Source: Planctomycetaceae bacterium
GTDB lineage: Bacteria; Planctomycetota; Planctomycetia; Planctomycetales; Planctomycetaceae
DNA length: 7,444 nucleotides
Assembly (NCBI GenBank): GCA_029259875.1
Contig: JAJDEK010000393.1
Span: 1 to 7,444, forward strand
Direction: 5' to 3'
Every line of letters begins with the position of its first letter. The stretch's first letter is position 1. Position numbers and translations under genes: made by a program. Positions 4,936 through 7,444 of the stretch are shown here, piece after piece. The notes beneath the pieces are model-generated. The model was not told the origin of the DNA. It did not search any database and worked only from the letters and a program-made list of their open reading frames with translations.

Positions 4936-6987
4936 ATGAAGTTAAATCCTCCCTCGAAAGCAGCCTCTGCTCTTAGCCTTTGTATGGTTCTCTTATTGGG
5001 AACCGCAATTTTTGCGCAGCAAGCTACCACCCCTGATTCATCCGATGATGCGATCACAGCAAAGCGAGTTTGTGCGATGGTCAGTCGTTTTCACATTAGT
5101 GGTAAACCGATCAATGATGAAATCTCGGCTAAATTGATGAAGCGATTCATTAAACAGCTCGATCCACAAAAACTCTACTTCTACCAATCAGATATAGATC
5201 GGCTCGAAGCGGAAAAAAGCCTGTTGGATGAAAAGCTAGCTGCGGGAGATGTCAAGTTTGCCTATGATTGTTTTAATCTCTACTTGCAAAGACTCCAGGA
5301 ACGAATGGACTATGCACAACAACTGGTTGACGTAGATCACGACTTCTCTGTTGATGAATCAATCGTTGTTGACTCCAAAGATCTTGGTTTCGCGAAAGAT
5401 CAAACTGAGATGAATGAACGCTGGAGAAAACGCGTGAAATACGATTTGCTGACTTTGGTTTTGGACGACACTAAGATCGATGAAGCGCGTAAGCAACTAC
5501 ATAAACGTTATCGCAATAACTTGAGAACAATGGCTCAAACTGACAATCCTGAAAAGCTGGAAATGTACTTGAGCGCATTGACTCACTGCTTTGACCCTCA
5601 CTCCAGCTATATGTCTCCTCAGACTCTGGAAGACTTCAGAATCAGTATGGAACTCAGTTTGGATGGAATTGGTGCAGCTCTTCGCTCGGAAGATGGTTAC
5701 ACAACGGTTGCTGAGATTGTTCCCGGTGGTGCTGCAGACGCAGATGGTCGCCTCAAGGCAGGTGATAAAATCATCGCCGTTGCCCAGGAAGATGGTAATT
5801 TCGTAGATGTTGTTGAAATGAAACTTAGCAAAGTTGTGCGATACATCCGAGGTAAACGGGGAACTATCGTGCAACTAAAAGTAAAGAAAGAAAACGACAG
5901 TAGTGCTGAAGTTTATAAATTAACTCGTAAGAAAATTGAACTAAGCACATCAGAAGTAAAAGGAAAGATCATTGAAACTGGCGAACGAATTCCGGGCCAA
6001 ACTGGCCGGATTGGTATCATCAGTATTCCTTCCTTCTATCGCGATTTCCGTGGTGCTCAACGAGGTGATGAAAACTTTAAGAGCACGGCACGTGATGTCC
6101 GCAAAGTACTTAACGATTTCCGTGATCAGGGCGGCGTTGATGGAATCGTCATCGATCTACGCTTCAATGGCGGTGGAGCTCTCAGCGAAGCAATTGAAGT
6201 GTCCGGCTTATTTGTTGATGAAGGTCCGGTTGTCCAAGTCAAGCAAATGGACGGTGAGCGAAAAATTCATAGCGATGTAGAACCAGGAGCTGTCTATACC
6301 GGCCCACTCGTTGTTGTCTGTAATCGACTGTCGGCCTCAGCATCAGAAATTTTTGCAGGTGTCATCAAAGACTACAAACGAGGTATTATCATCGGTGATA
6401 CCACAACACACGGCAAAGGAACTGTGCAGAACGTAATGCCTGTCAGAAACCAGATGTTTAGTTTTCTCGGAGGTAAGCAGGACCTGGGAGCTTTAAAACT
6501 CACTATTCAGCAATTCTATCGAGTGAATGGAGACAGCACTCAAAATCGGGGTGTGCGTTCAGACGTTATTCTGCCTTCACTCATTGACAACATGGACTTC
6601 GGAGAATCGTTCCTTGATGACGCAATGGAATTCGACAAAATCGACGTTGCTCAATTCTCACCTGTTGGCATGGTTAACCAACAAATACTGAATCCTCTGC
6701 AACAATCCAGTGCGAAAAGAATCGTCGCAGATAATAAATTCAAAGAGACTCAAGAAGAGATTGACAAATATTTAGAAAAGAAGAACCAGAAAACCATTTC
6801 ACTTAACGAAGCCGCTCGTCGTAAAGAAATGACGAAGGACAAAGATAAAAAGAAAAAAGAAGAAGAGAAGAAAGATTCCAAAGCCGACAAAGATATTTTT
6901 AAGAAGGATCACTACAACGATGAAATCCTGAATATCACCGTCGACTATATGAATCTTCTGAAAAGTATGAATACAGTTCAAAGATAG
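4936..6987 (+). CDS. prc: Carboxy-terminal processing protease, Prc/Tsp type (S41A family)
   Basis: 683 residues, nearly the length of E. coli Prc (682). Residues 1-27 are a Sec signal peptide (core ALSLCMVLLLGTAIFA, cleaved before QQ), so it acts in the periplasm, where this family trims or degrades proteins from exposed C-termini, including cell-wall enzymes. A helical N-terminal domain (about 40-215) includes LDPQKLYFYQSDID and HCFDPHSSYMSPQTLEDF, typical of the Prc branch. A PDZ domain (about 236-320; GIGAAL, IVPGGAAD, RLKAGDKIIAV) binds substrate C-termini. The S41 core (about 355-545) has GIVIDLRFNGGGAL, SASASEIFAG and HGKGTVQ. By alignment to E. coli Ser452/Lys477, the dyad is probably S468 and K494, with Q498 nearby; the Ser-Lys spacing is one residue longer than in E. 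coli. A C-terminal helical domain carries a Lys/Glu/Asp-rich run (629-657). The ATG has only a weak site (GGACGA). The gene is monocistronic: own promoter, strong terminator after it. Confidence 0.95.
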   Translation: MKLNPPSKAASALSLCMVLLLGTAIFAQQATTPDSSDDAITAKRVCAMVSRFHISGKPINDEISAKLMKRFIKQLDPQKLYFYQSDIDRLEAEKSLLDEKLAAGDVKFAYDCFNLYLQRLQERMDYAQQLVDVDHDFSVDESIVVDSKDLGFAKDQTEMNERWRKRVKYDLLTLVLDDTKIDEARKQLHKRYRNNLRTMAQTDNPEKLEMYLSALTHCFDPHSSYMSPQTLEDFRISMELSLDGIGAALRSEDGYTTVAEIVPGGAADADGRLKAGDKIIAVAQEDGNFVDVVEMKLSKVVRYIRGKRGTIVQLKVKKENDSSAEVYKLTRKKIELSTSEVKGKIIETGERIPGQTGRIGIISIPSFYRDFRGAQRGDENFKSTARDVRKVLNDFRDQGGVDGIVIDLRFNGGGALSEAIEVSGLFVDEGPVVQVKQMDGERKIHSDVEPGAVYTGPLVVVCNRLSASASEIFAGVIKDYKRGIIIGDTTTHGKGTVQNVMPVRNQMFSFLGGKQDLGALKLTIQQFYRVNGDSTQNRGVRSDVILPSLIDNMDFGESFLDDAMEFDKIDVAQFSPVGMVNQQILNPLQQSSAKRIVADNKFKETQEEIDKYLEKKNQKTISLNEAARRKEMTKDKDKKKKEEEKKDSKADKDIFKKDHYNDEILNITVDYMNLLKSMNTVQR

Positions 6988-7016
6988 AACTATTTAATCT
7001 GAGTGCACTAGCCCCC

Positions 7017-7051
7017 GCTCCGAATCCTTTATTGGGTTCGGAGCTTTTTTT
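7017..7051 (+). terminator. Intrinsic terminator of the protease gene
   Basis: An 11-bp GC-rich stem (7017-7027 with 7034-7044, one G-T wobble), loop TTTATT, then seven T's (7045-7051). It starts 29 bp after the stop codon. It ends the protease transcript and separates it from the next gene. Confidence 0.92.
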
Positions 7052-7105
7052 GTGCGCTGTGTGAGATTACCATCACACTCATACCTGTGATACTTGATGA
7101 AAGAC

Positions 7106-7114
7106 TGATACAAT
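7106..7114 (+). promoter_or_regulatory. Possible extended -10 promoter of the dihydroorotate-dehydrogenase-like gene
   Basis: TGATACAAT combines an extended -10 TGn with TACAAT (5 of 6 to consensus), in the short gap between the terminator and the ATG at 7163. No good -35 lies at 16-18 bp. The leader would be about 42 nt. Confidence 0.35.
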
Positions 7115-7162
7115 TTCGTCAGACTTCGTTCAAGATCAATCGGTTCCTACTCAGGCTTTCTC

Positions 7163-7444
7163 ATGCTGAATGCACAATCGTTACCACGCTATGATCTCCA
7201 GCAGAGTTATGAATGGAATTATGACAATCCTCCCACACCGATTGAGTTGGAACAACCAACGGTCCCCGGCCAATGGTCATTTTGTGGCCTTCCAGTTTCT
7301 TCGCCTCTGGGGATACCAGCGGGACCTTTGCTGAATGGGAAATGGGTTCTGTACTATGCCAGTCTTGGATTTGATGTGCTCACGTATAAAACCGTCAGAT
7401 CCACATCGCGGGAATGTTACCCGCTCCCTAACCTGCAACCAGTT
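7163..7444 (+). CDS. Dihydroorotate dehydrogenase-like flavoprotein (N-terminal 94 residues; runs off right edge)
   Basis: The frame opens at the ATG at 7163 and continues to the window end. A stop at 7106-7108 and no ATG, GTG or TTG in between leave this as the only sensible start; no strong ribosome site precedes it. After an N-terminal stretch rich in aromatic residues and Pro, the sequence FCGLPVSSPLGIPAGPLLNG (40-59) matches the first strand and FMN-phosphate-side loop of the dihydroorotate dehydrogenase TIM barrel (family pattern N-PLGLAAG). LGFDVLTYKTVRS (68-80) and R83-E84...PLPNL (87-91) align with the class 1 pattern ITKSST..KREGNPLPR, where the Lys (here K76) contacts FMN. The active-site base and the C-terminal half lie outside, so true PyrD activity in pyrimidine synthesis cannot be told from a related flavoprotein of the same fold. 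No signal peptide is seen. It is separated from the protease by a terminator and is an independent unit. Confidence 0.7.
   Translation, partial: MLNAQSLPRYDLQQSYEWNYDNPPTPIELEQPTVPGQWSFCGLPVSSPLGIPAGPLLNGKWVLYYASLGFDVLTYKTVRSTSRECYPLPNLQPV

Noticed and set aside
5497..6280. Alternative-frame open frames within the protease gene (both strands)
   Set aside because: The protease frame is conserved and motif-rich throughout this span; the others are overlaps without protein character.
7059..7078. GTGTGA-N8-TCACAC inverted repeat resembling a CRP site
   Set aside because: The CRP consensus has a 6-bp spacer, not 8; it lies directly after the terminator and no CRP-type regulation is otherwise indicated. 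Kept only as a chance-level palindrome.

Overview
The window looks like chromosomal DNA from a planctomycete. The main evidence is a DUF1559-type pseudopilin-like protein, which carries the [18 protein letters not shown] leader and the C-terminal H-x-GG...DGSV block that these bacteria have in large paralogous sets. A parallel beta-helix secreted protein, a dihydroorotate-dehydrogenase-like protein and a Prc-type protease of kinds also found there support this. Base composition is moderate to AT-leaning by eye, and intergenic spaces are fairly long and AT-rich. I see no phage, transposon, CRISPR, tRNA or rRNA signal.

Layout. Positions 1-3314 hold three genes on the minus strand, read right to left: the DUF1559 protein (2301-3314), a divergent aldehyde-dehydrogenase-family protein (547-2247) and the N-terminal part of a secreted beta-helix protein (start at 505, running off the left edge). 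The gaps are about 40-55 bp with no convincing terminator, so co-transcription is possible, though the three products share no obvious pathway. A 577-bp AT-rich spacer (3315-3891) separates this group from a divergently oriented TetR/AcrR-type regulator (3892-4503). Just upstream of the regulator lies a perfect 18-bp palindrome that fills the spacer of a plausible sigma70-type promoter, the arrangement of an autorepressed TetR gene.

A second spacer of 432 bp (4504-4935) holds several inverted repeats and a TATAAT promoter leading to a 683-residue carboxy-terminal processing protease of the Prc/Tsp type (4936-6987), with signal peptide, PDZ domain and Ser-Lys catalytic dyad. A textbook intrinsic terminator follows it (7017-7051). 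After that an extended -10 promoter precedes the 5' part of a dihydroorotate-dehydrogenase-like gene (7163 to the right edge).

Most of the window is ordinary housekeeping or accessory chromosome. The parts that repay a second look are regulatory: the TetR palindrome within its promoter, the inverted repeat over the protease promoter, and the interlocking complementary segments between tetR and the protease. The aldehyde-dehydrogenase homologue with altered signature motifs is also worth attention. I do not see a multi-gene system that I would call new.
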